64,000 nt of DNA, from positions 2,071,001-2,135,000 of the forward strand of contig NC_088325.1 in the NCBI RefSeq assembly GCF_910592395.1, written 5' to 3'. Each line of letters starts with the position of its first letter. Within the stretch, counting starts at the first letter, position 1. The translations under genes and the position numbers were made by a program. The DNA is from Lineus longissimus. Lineage: Eukaryota > Nemertea > Pilidiophora > Heteronemertea > Lineidae. The notes below the pieces were generated by a model, which saw only the letters and a list, made by a program, of their open reading frames with translations, was not told the origin of the DNA and searched no databases. This document shows positions 51,986-62,985 of the stretch, piece after piece.

Positions 51986-52852
51986 TACAGGCTCCCTTCA
52001 ACCAGCTAAATAGTGTCTATGCTGTATTATACCATTCTGCACAACAGCAAGTTATCTGTGGTCACACTCAGCCAGGCTCGTCAGATCAGATGCTGATATT
52101 GGTACCGAGACACTCTACTCTGTCTTGTGATACCCCACTGGGCATTCGGCCAGCCACCGCAAAGTAAATCATCTGCCTTGTTGGATATTCCAGGCAGAAA
52201 TTTCACATGATTGATATAGGAATCAATTGATTTGACTTATCGAGTTCTGTGCCCGTAATCTTGGCTTTGAATGAGACAATTGATCAGAGGTGTAGGAACA
52301 AACAAGAAAAAGATGTCTTTCCTTGATTGGTTTGACGAAATTCAGTTACCTTAACATTTTCACAGCCGGATCGAAACGGCCTCTTCAAACTCACAGGGAA
52401 CAAAATCTGTTTGAGATTTCACAACATAAGTTTTTGCGATAGCTTCTCAAAGGCCAGGGCTTCCCAAATCAATAGACCACGTAGATCTATGAATGTGATC
52501 AGATGAAGTGTTGGAAGACCCGAAAGCAATCTTTGGCCCACTGTCATCAATAGGGCCATTACCTTAAGTGGTGTTTGGAAGCAATCTCTTGATTCTGTGG
52601 TCAGTCTAGACGCTGCAGAGCCTTACCCAGTCCTACTTTGTCTTATAGCCAGCCACCGAAAAGGGTCACTGCAAAGTGGATCCTCTGAAAGTCTGACATT
52701 TCATAAGATTGATGCTGGAAACAATCGGTTCGACTAATCGAGGAGCTGTATCGGAAATCTTTGAATGTCGTGATCAATCCCACTGTATTATTGATGAGAA
52801 AAAGTGGTTGGAAGATGTCATCTTAAACCCTCCAAGGCGGAATGGTGATATC
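51986..52852. repeat. Two diverged copies of a ~510-bp segment
   Basis: 'ccagccaccgcaaagtaaat' (52151) with 'cacatgattgatatagg' (52205) is echoed by 'ccagccaccgaaaagggtca' (52650) with 'cataagattgatgctgg' (52700) and again near 53505-53565. Similarity is patchy, so this is an old duplication. Confidence 0.55.
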
Positions 52853-53235
52853 TGTTGCTAAGTTTTGGATTCTGTTGCTAAGTTTTGGATTCTGTTGCTA
52901 AGTTTTGGATTCTGTTGCTAAGTTTTGGATTCTGTTGCTAAGTTTTGGATTCTGATGCTAAGTTTTGGATTCTGTTGCTAAGTTTTGGATTCTGTTGCTA
53001 AGTTTTGAATTCTGTTGCTAAGTTTTGGATTCTGTTGCTAAGTTTTGGATTCTGTTGCTAAGTTTTGGATTCTGTTGCTAAGTTTTGGATTCTGTTGCTA
53101 AGTTTTGGATTCTGATGCTAAGTTTTGGATTCTGTTGCTAAGTTTTGGATTCTGATGCTAAGTTTTGGATTCTGTTGCTAAGTTTTGGATTCTGTTGCTA
53201 AATTTTGGATTCTGTTGCTAAGTTTTGGATTCAGT
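52853..53235. repeat. 20-bp minisatellite, about 19 copies
   Basis: Unit TCTGTTGCTAAGTTTTGGAT in perfect 20-bp register across each line of sequence. Only a handful of single changes (TCTGATGC, TTTTGAAT, AAATTTTG) occur. Confidence 0.97.
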
Positions 53236-53600
53236 TTCTGAGCTTGCCGGTGGTGAATCTAAAGCCTTGGCTTTCAAAATCAAAAAGTGTTGCTAAGACA
53301 ATCTCATGTTTCTCCCAGCGGTGCTATTCACCACCACGAAGTAAATCATATGCATTGTCGGATAGATGGCTGACAGATCTGACCTCAAGGATGGGGGTAG
53401 CACTCTCAGGTTGCCTGTGGTCTATCTAGAGCCGCGGCTTTTAAAATCAAAGAGAGTCGTGAAGACAATCTCTCATTTCCCCCGGCGGCGCTATTCACCA
53501 CTGCAAAGTAAATCATATGCATTGTGGGATACATGGCTGACATTTCATAAGATTGATATTGGAAACAATCGCCCTTGTTTGGTGCGGATCTCGAATATCT
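53236..53600. repeat. About 180-bp direct duplication
   Basis: 'ttgccggtggtgaatctaaa' and 'ttgcctgtggtctatctaga' begin two units. 'gtaaatcatatgcattgt' with 'ggatag/catggctgac' occurs in both (about 53342 and 53506). Confidence 0.8.
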
Positions 53601-54024
53601 AAACCATAAATGTCATAATTCATCTTTCCATAATGGAAAAAATGCGTCATGATTAATCTTTCCATATATATAATGGGAAAAAAGTGACATGAGGTTGTCA
53701 TGAGCTGATATTAGGAAGAAGATGTTGGCAAACTACTCTATATTCATTGATCCGAGACTTGGCTCACGGCCATTAAGTTCTTAAACCAATTTGAATGTGG
53801 ATGTGTGCATGTGTTCCCACTAAATGATTCAGCCTCAATAACAATCGCACACAGTTTTCAAGAAACAGGTGTAAATTCTCAAAAACCGTTATCTCAGCCA
53901 GATGGAGCGCGAACAATGATGACGTGGTGAGATGGGAAACCCTGCAAACCGCAAGAAACACCTTGAAAAATAGTGAAATTGGATGATTTAAACTCTCAGG
54001 CAGCTGATGGGTGGTGGTATCTAA
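53601..54024. other. Unassigned sequence
   Basis: A small direct repeat, 'cata(a/t)attcatctttccata' and 'catgattaatctttccata', is at 53614-53666. Nothing else recognised. Confidence 0.4.
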
Positions 54025-54845
54025 TTAGTACCTGTGTGGAATGCTGGGCGTAATCCAATACAACTGAGACAGGCCCGACTTTCTCCCAACAGGCTATTCT
54101 CCAATCGGTTATCGTAAGATTTCTGAAATTTGTTTGGAAAGAAGGCACAATGGAAGAGTATGTGATTTGTGATTGCAAAGTTATAAATCGAGGTCAGTAC
54201 CACTCGTTACTTCAACTGGCCCAAAATGGCCCAATCCAATACAACTGAGACAGGCCCGACTTTCTCCCAACAGACTATTCTCCAATTGGTTATCGTAAGA
54301 TTTCTGAAATTTGTTCTGAAAGAAGGCACAATGGAAGACTATGTGACTTGTGATTGGAAGGTTATGAGTCGAGGCCAGTGCCACTCGTTACTTCAACTGG
54401 CCCAAAATGGCCCAATCCAGTACAACCGAAACAGGCCCGAGTTTTTCTTCCAATGTGGTTTCTGATCGTAAGATTTTCGGAATCTGTTATGAAAGATGGT
54501 GCAATGGGAGAGCATTCTGACTTGTGATGAGAAGGTCGTGGATTTAATGTTTGGTCAGTGGCACTCGGTACTTCAACTGGCCCAAAACGGCCCAATCTTA
54601 TTCCACCGAAACAGGCCCGAGTTTTCTTCCAATGTGTTTCTGATCGTAAGATTTTCGGAATCTGTTATAAAAGATGGTGCAATGGAAGAGCATTCTGACT
54701 TGTGATGAGAAGGTCGTGGATTTAATGCTTGGTCAGTGGCACTCGGTACTTCAACTGGCCCAAAACGGCCCAATCTAATACCACCGAAACAGGCCAGAGT
54801 TTTCTTCCAATGTGTTCTGATCGTAAGATTTCCAACATCTGTTCT
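54025..54845. repeat. 180-bp tandem repeat, about 4.5 copies
   Basis: 'cttcaactggcccaaaa' at 54211, 54392, 54572 and 54750 gives periods of 181, 180 and 178. Units contain 'caggcccgac/gtttt', 'gatcgtaagatttt(c)gga' and 'gcaatggaagag'. The two right-hand units are close to each other and differ from the two on the left, so at least two rounds of duplication took place. Confidence 0.92.
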
Positions 54846-55504
54846 GTTCCAGGGTTATAATTGTACAAACTTACCTTACAGTTGTACAGTATAAAAGCGC
54901 TCCAAATGAACTAAGCACTTACATTTCGAATATGAGTCCCAAAGTGCTCCCTCAGACAAAGCAAATGATATGGTATCCATATCCATAAAAATACTCAGTC
55001 ACACCAATTAAGTTTAATAAGAGACAGGTAAATTTGCCTTCGTTTGAAATTATTTCAATTAAGGCGGTTTGAAACTTTCGTAATGAGACGTCGCAGGATT
55101 AGTTGGTGCTAAAATCGTGAATCAGAGCGGTTGTTTTTGTAAGCCCGCTAATTTAATTGGTTGAGATTTTTCCACCATTTTCGCTGGCAGTTGGTTTCGA
55201 ATTATTTCCCAGAAGGTACGGTGTGTAGTGAAAGGTTCTGGGAAGGTAGGGCCAATTAGAGATGGCCGGTTTGATAGGAAAATATTTGGGGTTTTTTTTG
55301 TTGAAATGATCAGGACTGTGTGATGATGAAATGTTGCAGCTTTCTGCTGACTGAATTCTACTTCTTGGTGTTTGATGTCCATCAAATATTTAGGTCGGTG
55401 GATGTGGCCAGTCGGGTTGCAGTCTTCCTCCATTTCCATACAGTTTCTTCTCTACATTTTGATCCTTCGGCAGGTCATTCTCAAATTCGAGTTCGAGTAG
55501 GCCA
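54846..55504. other. Unassigned sequence
   Basis: No repeat or gene recognised. It ends against MITE-B. Confidence 0.4.
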
Positions 55505-56010
55505 TTAAAGGGGGTACACCGTTCGTGATTACTGGTGGTCCAGGAAAATAGAAATGCAGTTATACACAATGCCGCAGTGCAGTTATTGTGCATACGAATC
55601 TGCTGAAATTTGGTATTTATGTTACAGTGGAACCTTCCTAAAGCGGTCACCTCTCTATTAAGGATAACCTCTCAATCAAGGACACTAGTTTCAGTCCCAA
55701 ATTGGTTGTTTCCATTCAATTTGACCCCTCTAATCAGGACACCTCTCTATTAAGGACAACCTCTCAATCAAGGACACTAGTTTTAGTCCCAAATTGGTTG
55801 ATGCCATTCAATTTGACCTCTCTAATCAGGACACCTCTCTATTAAGGACAACACTTGCCAGTCCATGGGTGTCCGTACTATAGAGGTTCTACTGTATTTG
55901 TATACTGTCTACTCAACGGCAATACTGAAATGTATATTCAGTTGGTACTGACACAGTTGGAACTTTTCAAATTCAATTAAAAATTTCGAATTTTAAGAAA
56001 ATGCGTAGGT
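55505..56010 (-). mobile_element. MITE-B split by MITE-A
   Basis: The right end comes first in this orientation: TTAAAGGGGGTACACCGTTC (55505), then the core 'ttactggtggtccaggaaaa' and 'gctgaaatttggtatttatg' up to 55622. The element resumes after MITE-A at 55897 with 'tttgtatactgtctactcaa', 'cggcaatactgaaatgtata' and 'cttttcaaattcaattaaaa', ending near 56010. The order matches the intact copies exactly. Confidence 0.88.
55623..55896 (-). mobile_element. MITE-A (274 bp) inserted into MITE-B at TA
   Basis: Ends are TACAGTGGAACCTTCC and GAGGTTCTACTGTA. A ~105-bp segment containing 'ctctctattaaggacaacct', 'caatcaaggacactagttt' and 'cccaaattggttg' is present twice in tandem, explaining the excess length. 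It interrupts MITE-B exactly at a TA. Confidence 0.93.
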
Positions 56011-56426
56011 TTTTAAAAGAATTATCAAATGCACTGACAACACACTGTCTTTCTTTTGAATCCCATTCTATAAAAGAAACATTTTGAGGCCTTCTAATCA
56101 CAAAGGCTAGAAGAGGCAAAACCCCGTAGTACCTAAACCCAAAATAGCATCAACCACAATTTCTAAAGAGCTTGTCGAAGATAATCAACTCATGTTTCGC
56201 TCCGTTATTTATTTCTCTAGGATTTTTTTCATAAAGGGGATGAATATCACTTCATGACGGGCTGTAACATGTGCAAGTTTATTTCAGACACGCTAGCAAA
56301 AAACATCGCTCGTAAATATCCTTTTCTTGTTTGAAGTTTCGTAGGTGTAGGTTTTAGGCATTGGTTTCCTTGCCAAGGTTTTTTAGGCCAGACTGCTGAT
56401 ACGTGTTCGGTATATTCAAATTAAGC
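56011..56426. other. Unassigned sequence
   Basis: Nothing recognised. Confidence 0.4.
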
Positions 56427-56562
56427 TACATGGTGGCCCAGAATTATTTCCCTGTGTCCAATGATTTGGAAACAGGTTATTGTACAGCTAACATGTAAAG
56501 TGTACAATACTCTGTTTCCAAATCGTGTGACGTAGGGAAAATAATTCTGGGCCACCCTGTAG
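56427..56562. mobile_element. MITE-E, 136-bp hairpin element
   Basis: 'ggtggcccagaattatttcc' on the left is complementary to 'ggaaaataattctgggccac' on the right. A second inner pair, 'atttggaaacag' and 'ctgtttccaaat', plus 'ttgtac/gtacaa', extends the stem inward. TA lies at both borders. The left tip is degraded (TACATGG instead of TACAGGG). Confidence 0.8.
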
Positions 56563-57135
56563 ATGTTATACACATGGTTGTTTGATGCCAATGATAATCA
56601 CCCCCTAAATCTTGGGGTCAGGTCAAATCCACCCGTGCCAATAAAAAACCCGAAGGGTATAAATCTACAGTGATAAATATCACAGTTCTATCAAAATCTC
56701 TCGATTAACATCACACAAAGTCATTCTCTCATCCCATACAAGCAAATATTTCAAGACCTGTGTGGTCTTCCTTTTGTCAATTCTATAGGATAAATTCTAT
56801 CTGATTCATAACACAAAACTCATTCAGTTTATATCATCCTTTCTGGGCCTTTCTCATCTCATGTCTATTAGCTCCTCGATATGTTTGGCGGACATTTGAA
56901 TGGGACCATGGACCTGTTTACAAATCTCGAGGTTTGAAAGATGGAGATGTTGGCTTGGTTACCCCCTGGCGGGCTGGGAGGTTATTAAAGCATGTCAGGA
57001 AAACGACTCCCGGGGATTGGCCAATTGTCTGTTGTCATTGACGTGTTACTTGTGATATCTTTATGAGGATGATTGACATTTGTGGTATAGAATGAATGTA
57101 CTTCAGTTTGACTGATATCAAACCATTTCGTTAAC
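56563..57135. other. Unassigned sequence
   Basis: Nothing recognised. Confidence 0.4.
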
Positions 57136-57316
57136 TACAGTAGACCTCTCTATTAAGGACACCCTCAGGACTGACAAGTGCTGTGCTTAATAGAGAGGTG
57201 TCCTGAATAAAGAGGTCAAATTGAATGGCAACAGCCAAATTGGGACCACAACCAGTGTCCTTGATAGAGAGGGTGTCCTTAATAGAGAGATGTCCGCTAA
57301 GAATGGTTCCACTGTA
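57136..57316 (+). mobile_element. MITE-A, full-length 181 bp
   Basis: TACAGTAGACCTCTC on the left and GGTTCCACTGTA on the right. The body is complete, including both internal 'gtccttgatagagagg' and 'tccttaatagagaga' blocks. Confidence 0.92.
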
Positions 57317-58174
57317 CTCTAGTTTCACTGATCTAAGACCTCTTCCTTTTATACTACAAAATCGACACCAAGGCCAAGATTGGTGGCCAGTTTAGAGTAA
57401 TTATTAGCCAGTCTTGTCCACTCTTGCATCACATTTCAGAGCGACGTTAGGTCACTCTGTCCCCGATCCAGACAATTGCATTAACACAACAACGCAATGG
57501 CATCATCCCATCCGTGGACAGGGACCCTGTCTAAAACTAGCCCGTCCTGTTCCATCCCTTCACAAAGCTGACCTCTCTCTCAAGACATCATCACCAAACC
57601 CTCACCAATCCGGAGTCAAGCGTTTTTGCATCACCGGTTATCGTAATTGTCTAAACTGTTGACGGTTGCTACCGTCCATTAGAATAGCTAAACTGCATCC
57701 TTTCAACGTCAAAAAGTCCACGGGCGTGGAAGCCATCAATCAATCTTGAAATATCTCGGCCGAATCTCAGCACAGACTCGGCAACACAATACGTAACTAG
57801 GTCACATGACCTACAGCATTTTGTCCACGTAACGACTCCTGCAGCACCCCGGATAATAGCTTTTGTATCAAATTCGTATCGTGTTTTGAGTTTCGGGTCT
57901 CACCATTGTTGGGCCCTGATCTATTTCGAACAATGGCACCACAGGTGTGAGAACTCCTTGAAATCTTGTCCTAAACATCTCCAGTTCCGAAAAAAAATCA
58001 GATTTTTTTTCGCCAAAGTTTGATTTCTCGCCCCATGATTAGATAAACTTAAAAGTGATGTTGAATAAACGCGTCTGCCAGCCTGCCACAAGATTTTTTC
58101 AACCTTCTTGAAGAATTTTACACAAAAAAAGTTAAGTTTAGTTTAAAGGTAACAAATCTGCTACCGTTATCAAA
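57317..58174. other. Unassigned sequence
   Basis: An 82-codon plus-strand frame at 57414-57662 has no recognisable domain. Nothing else recognised. Confidence 0.4.
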
Positions 58175-58432
58175 TACAGCAGAACCTCTCAATTGAGGAC
58201 ACCTTTAGGGCTGGCTGTCCTTTATAGAGAGGTGTCCTGATTACTGAGGTCACATTGTATAGAAGTGACACATTTTAGATCAAAATAAGTGTCCTAAATA
58301 GACAGGGTGTCTGCTAGGGAAGATTCCACTTCATAACTGAGGTCTTATTGTAAGGAAATGACCCATTTTGGACCTAAATAAGTGTCCTAAATAGACAGGG
58401 TGTCTGCTAGGGATGTCCAAAGTATACCAGTA
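58175..58432 (+). mobile_element. Old MITE-A plus a partial second copy
   Basis: The left end TACAGCAGAACCTC is clear. The rest is strongly diverged ('gggctggctgtcctttatag', 'agacagggtgtctgctaggg'). The distal ~100 bp is repeated in tandem (58333-58432: 'cttattgtaaggaaatgacc', 'aaataagtgtcctaaataga'). Confidence 0.8.
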
Positions 58433-58749
58433 TTTAGATTTTTCAGATATTCTTTCTGTTGGTCTCGACGACATTGTCCAACGCATAAAAATATTTTACA
58501 TTCTTAAAAATAGGTTTATTCTCTTCACCCCTGGGGAGTACGTCGGTGTAACTTTTTAATTAGGAAATGTTTTTTTACAATTTGACTTTGCAATTTCTCA
58601 TTTCCTGTTTTCTTTGATTGAACTGATCCGTAGACGCTGTTGTTTTTTTCCTGTCCCGTTTCATTGAATTTGTCTGGGACTGATAATCTAGGGTGTAGAA
58701 GAAATTGCGAGTTAGGTGGGAGGGGGTGTCTGGGCCTTCAATGCTATTC
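58433..58749. other. Unassigned sequence
   Basis: Nothing recognised. Confidence 0.4.
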
Positions 58750-58985
58750 AGTTTTAAAAACGGGCAGTTGGAGTAGTGGAGTTGAAACATCCCCGCATGT
58801 CATCTCTGAGGTCCCCGGTTCAATTCCCCGCCAGTCTCGGTACACTCATGTGATATAGGGCAACTCACTTCGACAGCATAGGTTTCCTCCGGGGTCTCCG
58901 GTTTCCTCCTACTTGTATTACAATCACCCAATATTGTTTATAGAGCTTATAATGTCCTGGTTGACGCTCGGATTTAAACTTGATA
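58750..58985 (+). mobile_element. SINE-2, plus-strand copy
   Basis: The tRNA-like head has B box GGTTCAATTCC at 58817-58827 and an A-box-like 'cagttggagtagtgg' at about 58764. The body, 'gtttcctccggggtctccgg', 'tttcctcctacttgtattac' and 'attgtttatagagct', matches the minus-strand copy at 28080. The tail runs into 'gacgctcggatttaaacttg'. Confidence 0.85.
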
Positions 58986-59477
58986 TTTCTTTTTAGTTTA
59001 AAGGAGAAATGGACTAGTAATGTTCCAGTTGACCCCAGCTCTGGTCAACTAAATCATTACGAATCTCCTCATCTTGGATAAGTATATCAAGCTCGCAACT
59101 ACATTGTATTATCAAACAATTTTGATTAAATTCTTTTAAGGATTCAGACATTTCTTACTATTTTTGGCAAGGTGGACATTATTTATAGACAGAAGCACTC
59201 TAGGGGAAACTACAGAAAAATTCCACCAATTCCCAAAGTTAATTTTGTCCTGCTTCGTCAAACTATGATAATTTAGGATAATTTCGTAAGGGGGTGCAGT
59301 GACAATGACGATTTATTACTCATGATGGAGGAGGCGGCAGCCTTTGTCCTGCACCTGCGACTTTCCAAAATTGTCGACTTTTCAAAAATGTCCGGAAGAA
59401 CATGTATAAATCATGATCGAGATGGTTCAGTGGGCCCAAATCTGACTAATTATAGGGTGTTATCAGTTTGACTTTTT
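58986..59477. other. Unassigned sequence
   Basis: Nothing recognised. Confidence 0.4.
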
Positions 59478-60026
59478 AACCCCTTAGCACTCCAGTGTTA
59501 TAATTGTTTTCCATCTGTTCCTCCAGAGTTTTGGTAAAATTGAGGAATTTTAACATGAATTTTGTAGGCATTTCTCGTCAGTAGAGGTATAACTACATGA
59601 CTGAGCTGACGTTTGGCTCAAGTAGAACGATGTTTTGATTTAGATGTCACCTAAATCGCTGGCGTCGACGGGCATTTGAAGGAAAAAGTGGTGGGCGTCC
59701 ACAGGCATTTGAAGGAAAAAGCTGTGGGTGTCCATTGGCATTTGAAGGAAAAAGCTGTGGGCGTCCACGGGCATTTGAAGGAAAAAGCTGTGGGCGTCCA
59801 CAGGCATTTGAAAGAAAAAGTGGTGGGCATCCACGGGCATTTGAAGGAAAAAGCTGTGGGCGTCAACGGGCATTTGAAGGAAAAAGCTGTGGGCATCCAC
59901 GGGCATTTGAAGGAAAACGCTGTGGGCGTCCACAGGCATTTGAAGGAAAAAGCTGTGGGCGTCCACTGGCATTTGAAGGAAAAAGCTGTGGGCGTCCTCG
60001 GGCGTTTGGAGGGCTAAAGGGTTAAT
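59478..60026. mobile_element. TTAA element (MITE-D-like) carrying a 33-bp minisatellite
   Basis: The left end TTAACCCCTTAGCACTCC and the complement of the right end (TTAACCCTTTAGCCCTCC) match at 16 of 18 bases, with TTAA on both sides. About two-thirds of the interior is the minisatellite described next. The left ~160 bp is unique and AT-rich. Confidence 0.72.
59663..60010. repeat. 33-bp minisatellite inside the TTAA element, about 11 copies
   Basis: Unit 'gggcatttgaaggaaaaagc' plus 'tgtgggcgtccac'. Variants are AGC/AGT at the centre and CGTC/CATC. Because 33 is a multiple of three, frames of 113, 96 and (minus strand) 149 codons are open with 11-residue repeats. I regard them as repeat translations. 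Confidence 0.95.
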
Positions 60027-60363
60027 ATAGAAAAAAAGGAGATTTGAATTTGATATTTTTTTGTGACTACCTATCAGAGTATGACCCACATTCTGCGTGA
60101 CAAAAAACTCTTTGAATTAATAAGAGCCCTTGAATTTCAAAAGCTCAAATGCAGAGGCGATAATGAGGTTTTGTTAGCAAAAAAAGTTTGATATTTGATA
60201 AAATTGGTTTTGTCTGTTGATGCAATTTCTATGCGTTTTTTGGCTTTGTGAAGTGATTTCTGCAGGTGTTAAATTTTGTCATCTTTCGAGATGCTGAAAA
60301 ATTCAGTGACATGGGGAGACTGTGTAGTAGGCCACGTGTGGTTTTGGGACTGGCCTCAGTAAT
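60027..60363. other. Unassigned sequence
   Basis: AT-rich, nothing recognised. Confidence 0.4.
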
Positions 60364-60717
60364 GTAGGACCTCACTTTGCAGACACCTCTCTATTAAGGA
60401 CACCCTCTCTATAAAGGACACTAGTTTTGGTCCCTAATTGGGTCTTTCTATTCAATTTGACCTCTCCTATCAGAACACCTCTCTATTCTGGACAGCTTTC
60501 TCGGTCTCAAGGGTGTCCCTATTAGAGAGGTTCTTCTCTACAGAGGAACCTCGCTTATCTGACACTTCAGTCAGCCGGACACCTTCTCTATTATGGACAG
60601 TGATTCGGGTAGTTTCTATACAATTCGGTCACTGTATTCAGGACAACTCTCTCTTGTGGACAGAATTAGTCAGTCCCAAGGATGTCCTCATATTAAAGAG
60701 AGGTTCTAATGTAGTGT
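60364..60717 (-). mobile_element. Two adjacent MITE-A copies, second very old
   Basis: The first (60364-60541) reads 'acacctctctattaaggaca', 'cactagttttggtccctaat' and ends 'agagaggttcttctcta'. The second (60541-60717) starts 'tacagaggaacctcgcttat' and ends 'agagaggttctaatgta', but its middle is highly diverged ('gtcagccggacaccttctct'). Confidence 0.8.
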
Positions 60718-60896
60718 ACACATAGAAATATTATGTGCAGTCTATAGCTGTGATCTTTTGTTATACCAAACTGCCCTTAGTCCAAATTTACACATCAAAA
60801 CTTCTACCTGTCAGCGCTGGACACCAGGAAACTCTGAATGCATAATACATGATGCATGACTGTCCCCCCTGTGTTATCAACTCAACATAAATCATG

Positions 60897-61077
60897 TACT
60901 GTAGAACCTCTCTATTAAGGACACCCTCAACGCTGACAAGTGTTGTCCTTGATAGAGAGGTGTCCTGATTAGAGAGGTCAAAATGAATGGAAACAACAAA
61001 TCTAGGGCCAAAACTAGTGTCCAATATAGAGAGGTTGTGCTTGATAGAGAGGTGTCATCTAATGGAGGTTCCACTGA
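60897..61077 (+). mobile_element. MITE-A, full-length 181 bp
   Basis: The left end TACTGTAGAACCTC and right end 'ggaggttccactga' are present. The body is normal, with 'ctcaacgctgacaagtgttg' and 'tctagggccaaaactagtgt' as small changes. Confidence 0.9.
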
Positions 61078-61339
61078 TGGATATCCTGAATTCATACCCG
61101 GTCTCATCGCGGATACAATCATTTCTTAAAATCTGGCATCTTTTCATCACAGCAGTGTTACTACCTCTGATTGCCATCTTTCTGTGAATACGGACAAAAC
61201 CTGGTCGAACGTCAACAAAGGGTCATGAGGAACGATGCTTCATCGCTGGTATTATTTGGTCTTCGCTGGGGGCGTATTTCGGGATGCGTTTTCGCGTTTA
61301 GAATTCGAGACAATGTCGCAGAGGAAATGGCAAAGTTGT

Positions 61340-61690
61340 ATACACTAATGGATAAGTTTGCTGGTGGACTTGAGATGATTTCTGTTGTTGAAATATGATA
61401 TTCTTGGCATATTTGTGACAGGTCTTGGGGTAGTTGATGGCAATATTTGCGGAGGTTTTCAGGTTTTGGCCTTCGTGCTTCCATTGTTCATTGTGAATAA
61501 GTTTGCTGGTGGACTTGTGGAGATTTTTGTTGTCGAATATGAGATTTTAGGCATATTAGTGAAAGATCTTGGGGTACTTGATAAAAATGCTTAGGGCGAT
61601 TTTCAGTTTATGGCTGTAATATTTCGATAGTTCATTATATAAAAGTTTGCTGGTGGACTTTAGGTAATTTTGTTGTTTAAAACTAAAGAC
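61340..61690. repeat. About 140-bp tandem repeat, three units
   Basis: 'aagtttgctggtggactt' occurs at about 61356, 61499 and 61646. 'gatcttggggtacttgat' and 'ggtcttggggtagttgat' link the first two units. Frames of ~70-90 codons across it have no recognisable domain. Confidence 0.82.
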
Positions 61691-62609
61691 TCTGTCCACT
61701 TGTGGCAATAAATCCTGGGAAGACCATGCTTTGGCGATTTTGAGACAAGGCTTCGGTATTCTTTTCAGATATAGGGCGAATGATGAACTTGAGGTAATAG
61801 CATTCCGCAAAGTTACTATTTATAGCTCACAAGGTCATTTGCATAAGATATTGATGACGTTTTAGTCACGTGACAGTCGGACATCGACACTTATTTCTGC
61901 GCATTTGAGCTTATTTCAAAGTCAATTATCTTTGACCCTGCATTGTTTTTAGCATGAATGATACCATAGAGTCAGAGAGAGAAATATTCAGAACAATTAT
62001 GTAGCATTTCCAACACTCAGACATGTGCCAGATTGAATCTAACTGCCCTAGTTAGAAAGCCTGAATCCATTACGAAACCGCATGTTTGTCCGACATTGCC
62101 TGTAATTCAGCGATGGGGAAATAGAGGGCAGCAGCTGCAGTGACCTCATCATCGCGGAATGCTATTATCAATTGTTGTTTTTGAGGAGGTTCTTTAGTGT
62201 CGGGCATTTGGGAGAGTTTGGATTTGATTTTGACGTTAATCCTTGAGAAAACTTTTGAGAAATGGCAATGATATGATACACACAATAAACACATCACACG
62301 TATGATGAGATGCGGTTATGAAATTTCTTTCGACCCAGGTAAAGGGTCTTCATAAAAAAATGGCCCACAGTCATCGAAGGGTTAAATCTCTCTTAATATG
62401 AAAAACTTCATCAGTACAAAGACGGCACAATTGAAGGCATTCATAGATCGTTACTATGGCAACGCTGATAATAAGCTTCTCCGTCTGCCCCTCGCTCACA
62501 TGACGCCAGACTGCGGTTGCGTCCCGAGGGGTCTCACGATACAGGTTGACAAGAAAAATAGGAAACGCCAGATTTGCTGTTTCGTCAGCCATCTGTGTCT
62601 GCTGCATAG
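61691..62609. other. Unassigned sequence
   Basis: 'catcgaagggttaaa' at about 62374 resembles an orphan MITE-D right end. Nothing else recognised. Confidence 0.35.
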
Positions 62610-62985
62610 AGAATCAATGATTTCACTCCTAAAACGTGATGCAGACAGGCAATTTTGTTGCAGTGACTTGCAGCAAAAGTCACTTTTCAGCCTGCAGGCT
62701 GCCAGATTCACTGGTTTGTCAGCAATCTGCATTTACTGTGTAGGGAAATAATGCTTTCACTCCTAAAGCTGGAGACAGGCGATTTTTGTCCCAGTGATGT
62801 GCAGCAAAAGCCACTCTCCTGTCTGCAGGGCTCATCTCAAAAATTAATGAATTCATTCCTGAAGCACACTGTGCAGACAGGCGATTTTTATATCTCAACA
62901 ACATCTGATATTTAGTGCATGCGACATGAGAATCCATGAACTCACTCATAAGTCGCTGCAGACAGGCAACTGTAGTGATTCTACC
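62610..62985. repeat. Irregular tandem repeat (~85-135 bp units) next to tRNA-like SINE
   Basis: 'aatcaatgatttcactccta', 'aataatgctttcactcctaa', 'aattaatgaattcattcctg' and 'atccatgaactcactcataa' each start a unit. Each is followed by 'cagacaggc(a/g)att(t)'. Inside are 'tgcagcaaaag(t/c)cact' phrases. Confidence 0.75.

Noticed and set aside
59640-60089. 149-codon minus-strand frame and two overlapping plus-strand frames
   Set aside because: Produced by the 33-bp minisatellite, which keeps several frames open at once.
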